Source of the DNA: Pseudomonas sp. GM41(2012)
GTDB taxonomy: Bacteria > Pseudomonadota > Gammaproteobacteria > Pseudomonadales > Pseudomonadaceae
NCBI RefSeq assembly: GCF_000282315.2
Contig: NZ_AKJN02000002.1
Span: 1 to 64,000 of the forward strand
Reading direction: 5' to 3'
Length of the DNA: 64,000 bases
Shown: piece by piece, positions 42,683 to 50,084 of the stretch
How positions within the stretch are numbered: position 1 is the first letter of the stretch
Layout: each line of letters starts with the position of its first letter
Position numbers and translations under genes: made by a program
The notes under the pieces: generated by a model
What the model saw: the letters and a program-made list of their open reading frames with translations, nothing else
The model's database searches: none
Told to the model about the DNA's origin: nothing

Positions 42683-43167
42683 TGCCTGTGTTTATTAGCT
42701 ACCGCCATACCGACCGCGTCCAGGCAATGGCCATCAATGCGCGCCTGAAACAGGCGAACATCAAAACCTATCTCGATGTGCTGGATGCCGAATCGCAGAC
42801 TACTGACGATATTACCGGCGTGATTACTCGCAACATTACCGACTGCACGCATCTGCTCGCCGTGGTTTCCGAGAAAACCGCGCAGTCCTGGTGGGTACCG
42901 TTCGAGATCGGAGAAGCGACCATCAGCAATCGCCGCATCTGCTCGTACCAGATTGGCCCAAGCGCTTTACCGTTGTACCTCGACAAATGGCCGAAACTGA
43001 GCGGCGATACGGACATCAATTTTTTCATTGATGCTTATCGTGAGGAGGTGCTAACCAAACGCTCGATAGGACTGGATTCGATCAGTGAGTCGGTTCGCGG
43101 CACCTACAAAGGAAATGCCGACCTGTTCCACGACCAACTCAAAAACCGCATCCGACGCGGTTTCTGA
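42682..43167 (+). CDS. TIR domain protein, second TIR of the operon
   Basis: 161 aa. TIR domain of the common bacterial TIR_2 type, different from the DUF1863-like one two genes upstream: PVFISYRHTDR at the N-terminus, KTYLDVLDAES (BB-loop region), ITDCTHLLAVVSE and SWWVPFEIGEA, with Glu75 as the likely NAD-cleaving residue. The C-terminal 75 residues (ALPLYLDKWPKLSG...) continue the family's usual tail. Start overlaps the caspase stop (TGATG). A terminator follows directly. It may be an alternative sensor, a second signal producer, or an NAD-depleting effector. Confidence 0.87.
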   Translation: MPVFISYRHTDRVQAMAINARLKQANIKTYLDVLDAESQTTDDITGVITRNITDCTHLLAVVSEKTAQSWWVPFEIGEATISNRRICSYQIGPSALPLYLDKWPKLSGDTDINFFIDAYREEVLTKRSIGLDSISESVRGTYKGNADLFHDQLKNRIRRGF

Positions 43168-43174
43168 CAGGCAC

Positions 43175-43205
43175 AAAAAAGCCGCGACGATCGCGGCTTT
43201 TTTGT
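43175..43205 (+). terminator. Terminator of the TIR-caspase-TIR operon
   Basis: AAAAGCCGCGA/TCGCGGCTTTT hairpin flanked by A-run and T-run, starting 8 nt after the stop codon. Could also serve transcripts from the other side. Confidence 0.85.
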
Positions 43206-43225
43206 ATTTCAATGCTGACCAATCA

Positions 43226-43414
43226 ATGGACGCCGAAGGTATTATTTCACGACTGCCAACTCGGATTACCATGCTGGGTAATCAAGTAGCAGGCATAACG
43301 AGTGAGCATGAGGTCTTCGACAGGGCGCTGACCACCTTTACCGACCTCGATCATTTTCGTGACGTCACGAAAATGATCGGAAGGCTCTATTCCAGTGGCT
43401 ATGGCGCGCCTTGA
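43226..43414 (+). CDS. Orphan 62-aa open frame
   Basis: Reads MDAEGIISRLPTRITMLG... and ends SSGYGAP. No clear ribosome site before the ATG, and the frame joins seamlessly to an open frame inside the end of the TIR gene, so it may be a gene remnant. It contains a perfect 32-bp palindrome. Base composition is lower in GC than the neighbours. Not recognised. Confidence 0.3.
   Translation: MDAEGIISRLPTRITMLGNQVAGITSEHEVFDRALTTFTDLDHFRDVTKMIGRLYSSGYGAP
43348..43379. repeat. Perfect 32-bp palindrome
   Basis: CGATCATTTTCGTGAC followed directly by its exact reverse complement, with no spacer. There is no T-run, so it is not a normal terminator. Candidate operator, cruciform or recombination site. 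Confidence 0.9.
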
Positions 43415-43485
43415 TGGCGGTCAAAAAATTGTCCCAGCGCGCGTAACCTGACAAAAAAGCTGCGCAAATCGTGGCCTTCTCATTT

Positions 43486-43755
43486 TCAGCGTGCGGTTTT
43501 TTCCAGCGTCCAGCCCAGCACATCCAAGGCATCGCAGCCGTCCTGAATCAACATATGTGCAGCATTGGTGAAATGCTCCAGATCATGACCTTCGGCGTTT
43601 TTGATGCACAGGCAGGTGACGCTGTTGAGTAGATTACGCGCGGCTTTGAGTCGGTGGACGGCGGTTTCGAGGAGATCGGAAGCGCGGGCTTCGGTGTCGA
43701 TGTACAGCGTCGGGCCGATGCTGAAGTTGCCTTGGAGGGGGCGGTATTTAGCCAT
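43486..43755 (-). CDS. Small DUF3077/DUF6124-type protein
   Basis: 89 aa: short N-terminal segment with PTLYIDTEA, then a helical bundle (about 24-89) with AVHRLKAARNLL and AHMLIQDGCDALDVLGW. This pattern (acidic PTLF/Y motif, then Leu-rich helices) is that of the small DUF3077/DUF6124 proteins found in many paralogous copies in P. fluorescens-group genomes, function unknown. CCGGAG lies 9 nt before the ATG. Opposite strand to the TIR operon. Confidence 0.7.
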   Translation of the reverse strand: MAKYRPLQGNFSIGPTLYIDTEARASDLLETAVHRLKAARNLLNSVTCLCIKNAEGHDLEHFTNAAHMLIQDGCDALDVLGWTLEKTAR

Positions 43756-44089
43756 GGGTCAAAACTCCGGATAATTTCGAGAGATTTCATCTGTGGTTCG
43801 ACCGGCTAAAGTCGATCACCGATTCGTCGGCGACGGACAAACTATAGGCGAGCCTTAAGCGAAGAAAAACCCGGTTTATACGCCTCGGAGACTTCCTACA
43901 CCTTTCTCGGACATGCCCTCATTCCTTGGTTTTTACCGTGATCAGGCAGATGTAAATTCATTCTTGCGGCGATGGACTCAAGTGCGCCGCGTCCATTCAG
44001 GCAGCACACGTTATCGTTGACGACCATCGCCAGCAGCCGGCTCCTACAGCGGAACGCGTACACCCAGCAATCAGGTCGGCTATTAGGCC
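43756..44089. other. Intergenic segment upstream of the small DUF3077-type gene
   Basis: About 330 bp with no gene I can support. It contains one half of a REP-type motif (CCGGCTCCTACAG, around 44037-44050) and presumably the promoter of the small leftward gene. It leads into the hairpin-rich repeat. Confidence 0.4.
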
Positions 44090-44335
44090 GCCTCGATTGC
44101 TTTGGCGGTAGTCGCACCCTCGAGAGGCCGAGTGGAGGTTCTGCGCAGTGGGCAACCCGGCATGGATGCCGGGTTAGTCGCCCCCGGCCATGGATGGCCG
44201 ATGGCGGCGGGCCCACGGAGCAGGACCGGAGCGAGGGCATGCCGAGCCTAGGCGAGGCACCGAACGAAAGGGGCAAAAGCCCTTTGGTTACTTTGGGGCT
44301 TTTCCAAAGTGACTCGCTGTAAGAGCGAACCATAG
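44090..44335. repeat. Dispersed hairpin-rich Pseudomonas repeat
   Basis: A block I recognise as a type recurring in many Pseudomonas genomes: GGCCGAGTGGAGGTTCTG, GGGCCCACGGAGCAGGACCG, GAGGCACCGAACGAAAGG, and CAAAGTGACTCGC. It contains two consecutive perfect hairpins with the same apex: AACCCGGCAT-GG-ATGCCGGGTT (44154-44175) and CGGCCAT-GG-ATGGCCG (44185-44200), plus an AAAGCCCTTTGG/CCAAAG region near the end. Open frames through it look spurious. Borders are approximate. Confidence 0.65.
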
Positions 44336-44483
44336 GCAGCCGTTACCGCAGAAATGGATATGTACACACCCAAAACTTACGCCAGCCACAAGGCCGCCAT
44401 CGCAGCGATGCAGCGACCCGACAAGCCAGCTCCCACAGGGACCGCGCCCACGCTGAAAATTCCCACTTCACAAACAACAGGCA

Positions 44484-44514
44484 CAAAAAAGCCGACATCG
44501 CTGTCGGCTTTTTC
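44484..44514 (-). terminator. Terminator of motAB
   Basis: AAAAGCCGACA-TCGC-TGTCGGCTTTT hairpin, 7 nt past the motB stop, with T-run on the minus strand; likely bidirectional. Confidence 0.85.
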
Positions 44515-44519
44515 ATGGG

Positions 44520-45554
44520 TCACTGCTTCGGCGGCTCACCCGGTTTCGGCGCTGGGTTGTCGAACAGATTCAACCGTTCACGAAGCTCATGCGCCGGCAA
44601 CGGCTCTTTATCTGCCGGTAACGCATTCGGATCAGCTGGCGTGGCGGGCACTTCGCCCGGGCCGCCCTGCCCTTGCGTCGGCGTTGTTTCTGGAGCCGGC
44701 TCCGCACCTTGCGAACCTTCGATGGCACGCTGGGCTTTCTTGGTCAGCACCACGATGTCGATTCGGCGGTTGACCGGGTTGAACGGGTGCTCGCGGTCAA
44801 ACAACGACGACGAGGCATAACCGACGACCCGCGCCACCTGAGTATCCGGATAACTACCCGCCACCAGCGCACGACGTGCGGCGTTGGCACGGTTGGCCGA
44901 AAGCTCCCAGTTACCGAAATCACCCGTGCCCGAATACGGCTTGGCATCGGTGTGGCCGCTGATGCTGATCTTGTTCGGCACCGCTTTGATGGTGTCGGCC
45001 ATGGCCAGCAGGATGTCTTCGAAGTACGGCTTCAGACGAGCTGAGCCTGAGTCGAACATCGGCCGGTTTTCGGCGTCCACGATCTGGATGCGCAAACCGT
45101 CCGGGGTGATTTCGAACAGGATCTGGTCTTTGAATTTCTTCAGTTGCGGGTTCTCTTCGACCTTGTTCTGCAGTTCTTGCAGCAACAGCTCGAGACGTTC
45201 CTTCTCGACCTGCTCGGCCATGCCTTCAACCTGCTCGGCGTCGATAGTCACCTTGTCTGGCTGCGGCTGAGATTTCACCTCGGGGTTGAGGGTGTTCTCC
45301 GGCGCCAGGGTCGGTGTGCCGCCCAAATCGATGATGTACGGCGTGCCGCTTTCGGAAAAACCGACCGGGTCCTTGAAGTAACCGGCGATGGCGATCTTCT
45401 GTTCAGGCGTTGCGGTGGACAGCAGCCACAGCACCAGGAAGAACGCCATCATCGCCGTCGCGAAGTCGGCGAAGGCGATTTTCCAGGCGCCCCCGTGATG
45501 CCCGCCGGCGATGCGCTTGACGCGCTTGATGATTATCGGCTGGTTATTTTCCAT
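44520..45554 (-). CDS. motB: Flagellar stator protein MotB
   Basis: 344 aa. Short cytoplasmic N-terminus, one membrane helix (about 26-48) with the proton-binding Asp30 in AFADFATAMM, plug and linker, then the OmpA-like peptidoglycan-binding domain (about 165-275; ISISGHTDAKPY, NWELSANRANAARRAL). Pro/Gly/Glu-rich tail to the end. Its start is 3 nt after the motA stop. Confidence 0.97.
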   Translation of the reverse strand: MENNQPIIIKRVKRIAGGHHGGAWKIAFADFATAMMAFFLVLWLLSTATPEQKIAIAGYFKDPVGFSESGTPYIIDLGGTPTLAPENTLNPEVKSQPQPDKVTIDAEQVEGMAEQVEKERLELLLQELQNKVEENPQLKKFKDQILFEITPDGLRIQIVDAENRPMFDSGSARLKPYFEDILLAMADTIKAVPNKISISGHTDAKPYSGTGDFGNWELSANRANAARRALVAGSYPDTQVARVVGYASSSLFDREHPFNPVNRRIDIVVLTKKAQRAIEGSQGAEPAPETTPTQGQGGPGEVPATPADPNALPADKEPLPAHELRERLNLFDNPAPKPGEPPKQ

Positions 45555-45557
45555 GAC

Positions 45558-46409
45558 TTAACGTCCGCGAACCGCTTGTTCCAGCTCAGCGAAGCTAGGA
45601 CGGTGCGCCGGGTACAGAACCTTACGACCGAACTCTACCGCCAGCGATGGCGGCATGCCGGAAGCCGAAGCGACCAGCGAGGCCTTGATGGCTTCGTAGA
45701 CGTTGAGCTCTTCCTTGGCATCGTGGGCCAGGGAATGGGCCAGCGGACCGAAGAAACCGTACGCCGCGAGAATACCGAAGAAGGTACCGACGAGGGCCGC
45801 ACCGACGTGCAGGCCGATGGATTTCTGATCGCCTTCACCCAAGGAAGCCATGGTCACCACGATACCGAGTACCGCCGCGACGATACCGAAACCAGGCATG
45901 GCGTCGGCAATACCGTTCACCGCGTGGGATGGATGCTCGAGGTCTTCCTTGAGGCTGTAAAGCTCCATGTCGAACAGGCCTTCGAGCTCATGGGGCGCCA
46001 TGTTGCCGGAGGACATGATGCGCAGGTAATCGCAGATGAACGCGGTCATGCGTTCGTCTTTTAATACCGCAGGGTATTTGGCGAAGATCGGGCTCGCAGC
46101 AGCGTCTTCGATGTCGCCCTCGATAGCCATCATGCCTTCGCGGCGGCTCTTGTTGAGGATCTCGTAGATCAGGCCCAGCACTTCCAGATAGAACGTGTGG
46201 TTGAAACGCGAAGTGAACATGCCCAAGGATTTCTTGAGCACGTGCATGGTCATGTAACCGGGGTTGGCCTGCAGGAACGCACCGAGTGCCGCACCACCAA
46301 TAATCATCACCTCGAAGGGCTGAATCAGGGCGGCAATTTTGCCGTGGGAAAGCACGTATCCGCCGAGCACGCTCGCGAATACGACGATGATGCCGATTAA
46401 TTTAGCCAT
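45558..46409 (-). CDS. motA: Flagellar stator protein MotA
   Basis: 283 aa with four membrane segments (two near the N-terminus, about 1-50; two at about 170-225) and a large cytoplasmic loop that contacts FliG, including the charged residues around GMMAIEGDIEDA. Conserved Pro and PGFGIVAAVLGIVVTM in helix 3. Starts at MAKLIGII; no purine-rich ribosome site precedes it (the minus strand reads CTCTCCTACCT), which is unusual. Transcribed from a sigma-28-type promoter just upstream. Confidence 0.97.
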   Translation of the reverse strand: MAKLIGIIVVFASVLGGYVLSHGKIAALIQPFEVMIIGGAALGAFLQANPGYMTMHVLKKSLGMFTSRFNHTFYLEVLGLIYEILNKSRREGMMAIEGDIEDAAASPIFAKYPAVLKDERMTAFICDYLRIMSSGNMAPHELEGLFDMELYSLKEDLEHPSHAVNGIADAMPGFGIVAAVLGIVVTMASLGEGDQKSIGLHVGAALVGTFFGILAAYGFFGPLAHSLAHDAKEELNVYEAIKASLVASASGMPPSLAVEFGRKVLYPAHRPSFAELEQAVRGR

Positions 46410-46477
46410 AGGTAGGAGAGCACTTACTGAGTCGGGTTCAAGGTCATATTCGGAAGTTAAAAAATCTCTTCTTCTAC

Positions 46478-46504
46478 TTATCGGCAAAACTGCGCCAGAC
46501 TATA
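46478..46504 (-). promoter_or_regulatory. Sigma-28 (FliA) promoter of motAB
   Basis: On the minus strand TATA-N15-GCCGATAA: the -10 box (46485-46478) is a perfect FliA match, the spacing is exactly 15, and the -35 is 3/4 of TAAA. Start site near 46470, giving a leader of about 60 nt. Fits late flagellar gene control of the motor stator. Confidence 0.75.
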
Positions 46505-46575
46505 GCCAGTTCAGGCGAAAAGCCAATTTGGCCCGCTCCGGGCATAGGTAATGCAGACGATGATCGCGTCCAACC

Positions 46576-48114
46576 ATGGCTAACGAAACGAACGTTCCAA
46601 CTCCAAAACCGACCACTCTCGAAGGCTGGGTCAAGCTTCTCGATGGCGTGCGCCTGCCAGTTCCGCAAGCCAGTCATGACCGTGTCTGCAAGGCCATCGC
46701 CAACAGTCGCAGCTCCCTGCGCGATATCGCCGAACTGATTCAGGACAGCCCGGCGCTGGCCTTGAGCGTGATTCGCGAAGCCAATCGCCACACCCACGGC
46801 AGCATGACCGAGCCTGCAGAAAACCTTGAGGTGGCGATCAATCGCCTCGGTTTGAAGCGCACCGAAGAACTGCTCGCCCGGTTGCCTGCCCAGCCGCAAT
46901 TGGAGATCCCGATCGCCCTGCGTCAGCTGCAGCTGATCAGCCAGCACGCGACCCAACAGGCCAACGGTTTTTTCGCCAGTCGCCTGGCGCGGCTATGGCA
47001 GGACATCCATTGGGGCAGTCTTTTGTTTCTCTCGCCGCTCTGGCCGATGGCGTTGACTCATCCGCAGCTGCTCGAAGAATGGGAGCTGCGGGTCATCCAC
47101 AAAGGTGAGTCGGCGCGCAAAGTCGAAAAGCAATTGTTCGGCGTGCGCCTGCTGGATATCTGCCTGGCGCTCGTGGACATCTGGCGCCTGCCGATCTGGG
47201 TGCAGCAAGGTTATCGGCTGCTGCTCAACGAGCAGCGTGAACTGGTGAAAGTGCTGCGCATCGCGCGCGACAGCGATCATCCATTGCGCCAGCAGAACCG
47301 CCTCGATGACGATCCGACCCTGCGCCGCTGGCTCAATCAGCCGGCCAATACGGTGCTGCTGGCCAACGGCCTGGCGCTGTCGGCGCAACAAGCCTGGGAC
47401 AGTCCGCACAGTGAACGCTGGCAATACCTGACCAGCCTTTACCTGCAAATGCCGATGGACGAGGTGCAGCAGCAGTTGCACCAACAGGCCGCCAACAGCG
47501 CCCGCCATCACGCCATGCCAGACCTTTGGCACCCGGCCGTTTCACTGATCTGGCCGTGGGGTATGAACCGCGTGCACGCAGGCTTGCTGCCGGCCCCGGC
47601 GCCGACGGCCGAAGACCTGGCGAAATGGCGCAGCCAGTGTGCCGAGTTGCTGGTCGAGCCGAGTCGCTTCACCAATGCCATGCACTTGACCACGTCTGCC
47701 CGGGACGCTTTGGTCGCATGCGGCATGCGTCGGGTGATGATCCTGATGGCCGACCGCACTCACGCCAATCTGCGGGTGCATCAGACGGCCGGGCTGCCAA
47801 AGGAAGTGGCCGGTCTGAACTTCGTCGTCAGCCAGAGCACCGTGCTGCAACGCCTGCTCTCGCAACAGGCCCAGGTACGCCTGACGCCGGCCAACAACGC
47901 ACAATTCTCGGCCATGCTACCGGCCGGCCTGCGCTCACAGTTCGGCGGCGAACACTTGCTGCTGCGCTCACTGGTCAATAATGGTCGGGTGATCATGATT
48001 GTGGTGGCGGATCAGGGCGGCGGACCGTTCTCTGAAATCACCGTACAAGCCTTCGGTAAAACCGCGCAGTGCATCGAGAAAGCCCTGCACAGCTTTAGTC
48101 AGCGCGGCCAATGA
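46576..48114 (+). CDS. HDOD domain protein
   Basis: 512 aa. HDOD domain at about 20-215 (LPVPQASHDRVCKAI..., SPALALSVIREANRH, AINRLGLKRTEELL), with no HD catalytic pair visible, as is usual in this family. The C-terminal 170 residues (ALVACGMRRVMILMADRTHANLRV...) look like a GAF-type sensor fold. HDOD proteins act as signalling scaffolds, often linked to motility. Divergent from motA and in the position of P. aeruginosa PA4955. Confidence 0.85.
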   Translation: MANETNVPTPKPTTLEGWVKLLDGVRLPVPQASHDRVCKAIANSRSSLRDIAELIQDSPALALSVIREANRHTHGSMTEPAENLEVAINRLGLKRTEELLARLPAQPQLEIPIALRQLQLISQHATQQANGFFASRLARLWQDIHWGSLLFLSPLWPMALTHPQLLEEWELRVIHKGESARKVEKQLFGVRLLDICLALVDIWRLPIWVQQGYRLLLNEQRELVKVLRIARDSDHPLRQQNRLDDDPTLRRWLNQPANTVLLANGLALSAQQAWDSPHSERWQYLTSLYLQMPMDEVQQQLHQQAANSARHHAMPDLWHPAVSLIWPWGMNRVHAGLLPAPAPTAEDLAKWRSQCAELLVEPSRFTNAMHLTTSARDALVACGMRRVMILMADRTHANLRVHQTAGLPKEVAGLNFVVSQSTVLQRLLSQQAQVRLTPANNAQFSAMLPAGLRSQFGGEHLLLRSLVNNGRVIMIVVADQGGGPFSEITVQAFGKTAQCIEKALHSFSQRGQ

Positions 48115-48156
48115 CGCTGCTATACAATCCTCCCTTTTGTGCTCTGGAGACCTCAC

Positions 48157-48972
48157 ATGTCTGACTTCTCTGGCTTGCCGCTGGTGATCGAGCCGAGCGA
48201 CTTGCTCCCTCGTCTCGACGCCCGCGAACTGATTCTGGTGGACCTGACCAGCAGCGCCCGCTATGCCGAAGGGCATATCCCCGGTGCGCGCTTTGTCGAT
48301 CCGAAACGCACGCAACTCGGTCACGCACCAGCGCCGGGGCTGATGCCGCCGCAAGCGGCGCTCGAAGCGTTGTTCGGTGAACTGGGACACAACCCCGATG
48401 CGGTCTACGTTGTCTATGACGACGAAGGCGGCGGTTGGGCCGGGCGCTTTATCTGGCTGCTGGATGTCATCGGCCACAGCAAGTACCACTATGTCGACGG
48501 CGGCCTGAAGGCCTGGCTGGCAGAAGGCTTGCCCATGTCGATCCAGATCCCGGCAGCGGTTGGCGGCCCGGTTGCGTTGACCCTGCACGACGAACCCACG
48601 GCCACCCGCGAGTACCTGCAAAGCCGTCTCGGTGCCGCCGACCTGGCGATCTGGGACGCACGCGGGCCACTGGAGTACTCCGGCGAGAAAGTCCTGGCGG
48701 CCAAGGCCGGGCACATTCCCGGCGCGGTCAATTTCGAATGGACCGCGGGCATGGATCAGGCGCGCAACCTGCGCATCCGCACCGACATGCCGCAGATCCT
48801 GGAAAAACTCGGGATCAGCAAAGACAAAGAAGTGATTACCCACTGCCAGACACACCATCGTTCTGGCTTCACCTATCTGGTGGCCAAATCCCTCGGTTAT
48901 CCGCGGGTCAAAGGCTACGCCGGTTCCTGGGGCGAATGGGGCAACCACCCCGATACCCCCGTAGAGATTTAA
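48157..48972 (+). CDS. rhdA: Thiosulfate:cyanide sulfurtransferase (rhodanese) RhdA
   Basis: 271 aa with two rhodanese domains (about 1-130 inactive, about 150-271 active). The active-site loop is HCQTHHRSG, the CQTHHR motif of Azotobacter/Pseudomonas RhdA rather than the CxxGxxA form. Transfers sulfane sulfur to cyanide or other thiophilic acceptors; useful in cyanogenic pseudomonads. ATG 48157 follows GGAGA. Followed closely by psd. Confidence 0.93.
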   Translation: MSDFSGLPLVIEPSDLLPRLDARELILVDLTSSARYAEGHIPGARFVDPKRTQLGHAPAPGLMPPQAALEALFGELGHNPDAVYVVYDDEGGGWAGRFIWLLDVIGHSKYHYVDGGLKAWLAEGLPMSIQIPAAVGGPVALTLHDEPTATREYLQSRLGAADLAIWDARGPLEYSGEKVLAAKAGHIPGAVNFEWTAGMDQARNLRIRTDMPQILEKLGISKDKEVITHCQTHHRSGFTYLVAKSLGYPRVKGYAGSWGEWGNHPDTPVEI

Positions 48973-48990
48973 GGTTTTTAAGGACAGTTA

Positions 48991-49851
48991 ATGAATAAGC
49001 GTTTGTTTATCCTCAGCCAATACCTGCTGCCCCATCACCTGCTGTCGCGACTGGCCGGCTGCATTGCCGAATGCCGCGTGCGCTGGTTCAAGAACGCCTT
49101 CACCGCCTGGTTCGCCAAGCGTTATCAGGTGGACATGTCGCAGGCACTGGTCGAAGACCTGACTGCCTACGAACACTTCAATGCGTTCTTCACTCGCGCC
49201 TTGAAAGACGGCGCTCGCCCGCTGGATGAGACGCCTGGCGCGATCCTCAGCCCGGCCGACGGCGCGGTCAGCCAACTCGGCCCGATCGAACACGGTCGCG
49301 TGTTCCAGGCCAAGGGCCACAGCTTCAGCGTGCTGGAATTGCTGGGCGGCGACGCTGCCAACGCAGCGCCGTTCATGGGCGGTGATTTTGCGACTATTTA
49401 TCTGTCGCCGAAGGACTACCACCGCGTGCACATGCCGTTGGCCGGCACCCTGCGCGAGATGGTCTACATCCCGGGCCGGATCTTCTCGGTCAACCAGACC
49501 ACCGCCGAAAACGTTCCGGAACTGTTCGCCCGCAATGAGCGTGTGGCGTGCATTTTCGACACCGAGCGCGGGCCGATGGCCGTGGTGCTGGTGGGCGCGA
49601 TGATCGTTGCGTCGATCGAAACCGTTTGGGCCGGGTTGGTCACGCCGCCGAAACGCGAGCTGAAAACCTTCCGCTACGACGAAGCTGCCCGTGCGCCGAT
49701 CCATTTGGAGAAAGGTGCAGAACTGGGCCGCTTCAAACTGGGTTCGACCGCTGTCGTGCTGTTCGGGCCTGATCAAGTCAAGTGGGCTGAAGAGCTGGCG
49801 GCCGGTTCGCCGGTGCAGATGGGCCAGGGCATGGGCTTGCCAAGCGCTTGA
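48991..49851 (+). CDS. psd: Phosphatidylserine decarboxylase proenzyme
   Basis: 286 aa membrane-associated enzyme making phosphatidylethanolamine. The self-cleavage motif LGST is present in [13 protein letters not shown] (about 248-260), where the Ser becomes the pyruvoyl group of the alpha chain. Catalytic DGAVSQ and KDYHRVHMP segments present. Follows rhdA by 18 bp. Confidence 0.97.
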   Translation: MNKRLFILSQYLLPHHLLSRLAGCIAECRVRWFKNAFTAWFAKRYQVDMSQALVEDLTAYEHFNAFFTRALKDGARPLDETPGAILSPADGAVSQLGPIEHGRVFQAKGHSFSVLELLGGDAANAAPFMGGDFATIYLSPKDYHRVHMPLAGTLREMVYIPGRIFSVNQTTAENVPELFARNERVACIFDTERGPMAVVLVGAMIVASIETVWAGLVTPPKRELKTFRYDEAARAPIHLEKGAELGRFKLGSTAVVLFGPDQVKWAEELAAGSPVQMGQGMGLPSA

Positions 49852-49861
49852 TCCCGGAGCC

Positions 49862-49888
49862 GCCGCCCAGGATTTCTTCCGGGCGGCG
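49862..49888 (+). terminator. Putative terminator of psd
   Basis: GCCGCCC...GGGCGGC stem shortly after the psd stop; the following T-run is poor, so termination is uncertain. Confidence 0.4.
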
Positions 49889-49897
49889 CATCCCTCT

Positions 49898-49981
49898 GTA
49901 GGAGCTGCCGAAGGCTGCGATCTTTTGATCTTGATCTACGGCGCGCGCTGAAAAAAGATCGCAGCCTTCGGCAGCTCCTAC
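49898..49981. repeat. Inverted repeat, 'GGAGCTGCCGAAGGCTGCGATC' family
   Basis: Perfect 29-nt arms (49898-49926 and 49953-49981), GTAGGAGCTGCCGAAGGCTG..., with a 26-nt spacer that includes ATCTTGATCTACGG. Second copy of the element at 38600. Confidence 0.9.
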
Positions 49982-50084
49982 GAAGGCAAGCGTGACGCAA
50001 ATATCGTGATACTCCCTCCAGCGTTCATAGCTGCTACAGTCAAGTCATTCACTGCCCATTTCCCGGTCGGAGCTTGTCTACGGC

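Noticed and set aside
43085..43225. Longer version of the orphan frame starting inside the second TIR gene
   Set aside because: The first 47 codons are just another frame of the TIR gene and cross the operon terminator.
43896..44333. Open frames through the hairpin-rich repeat on both strands
   Set aside because: The sequence is a dispersed repeat with perfect hairpins; the frames have no ribosome site, and their products show no known fold.
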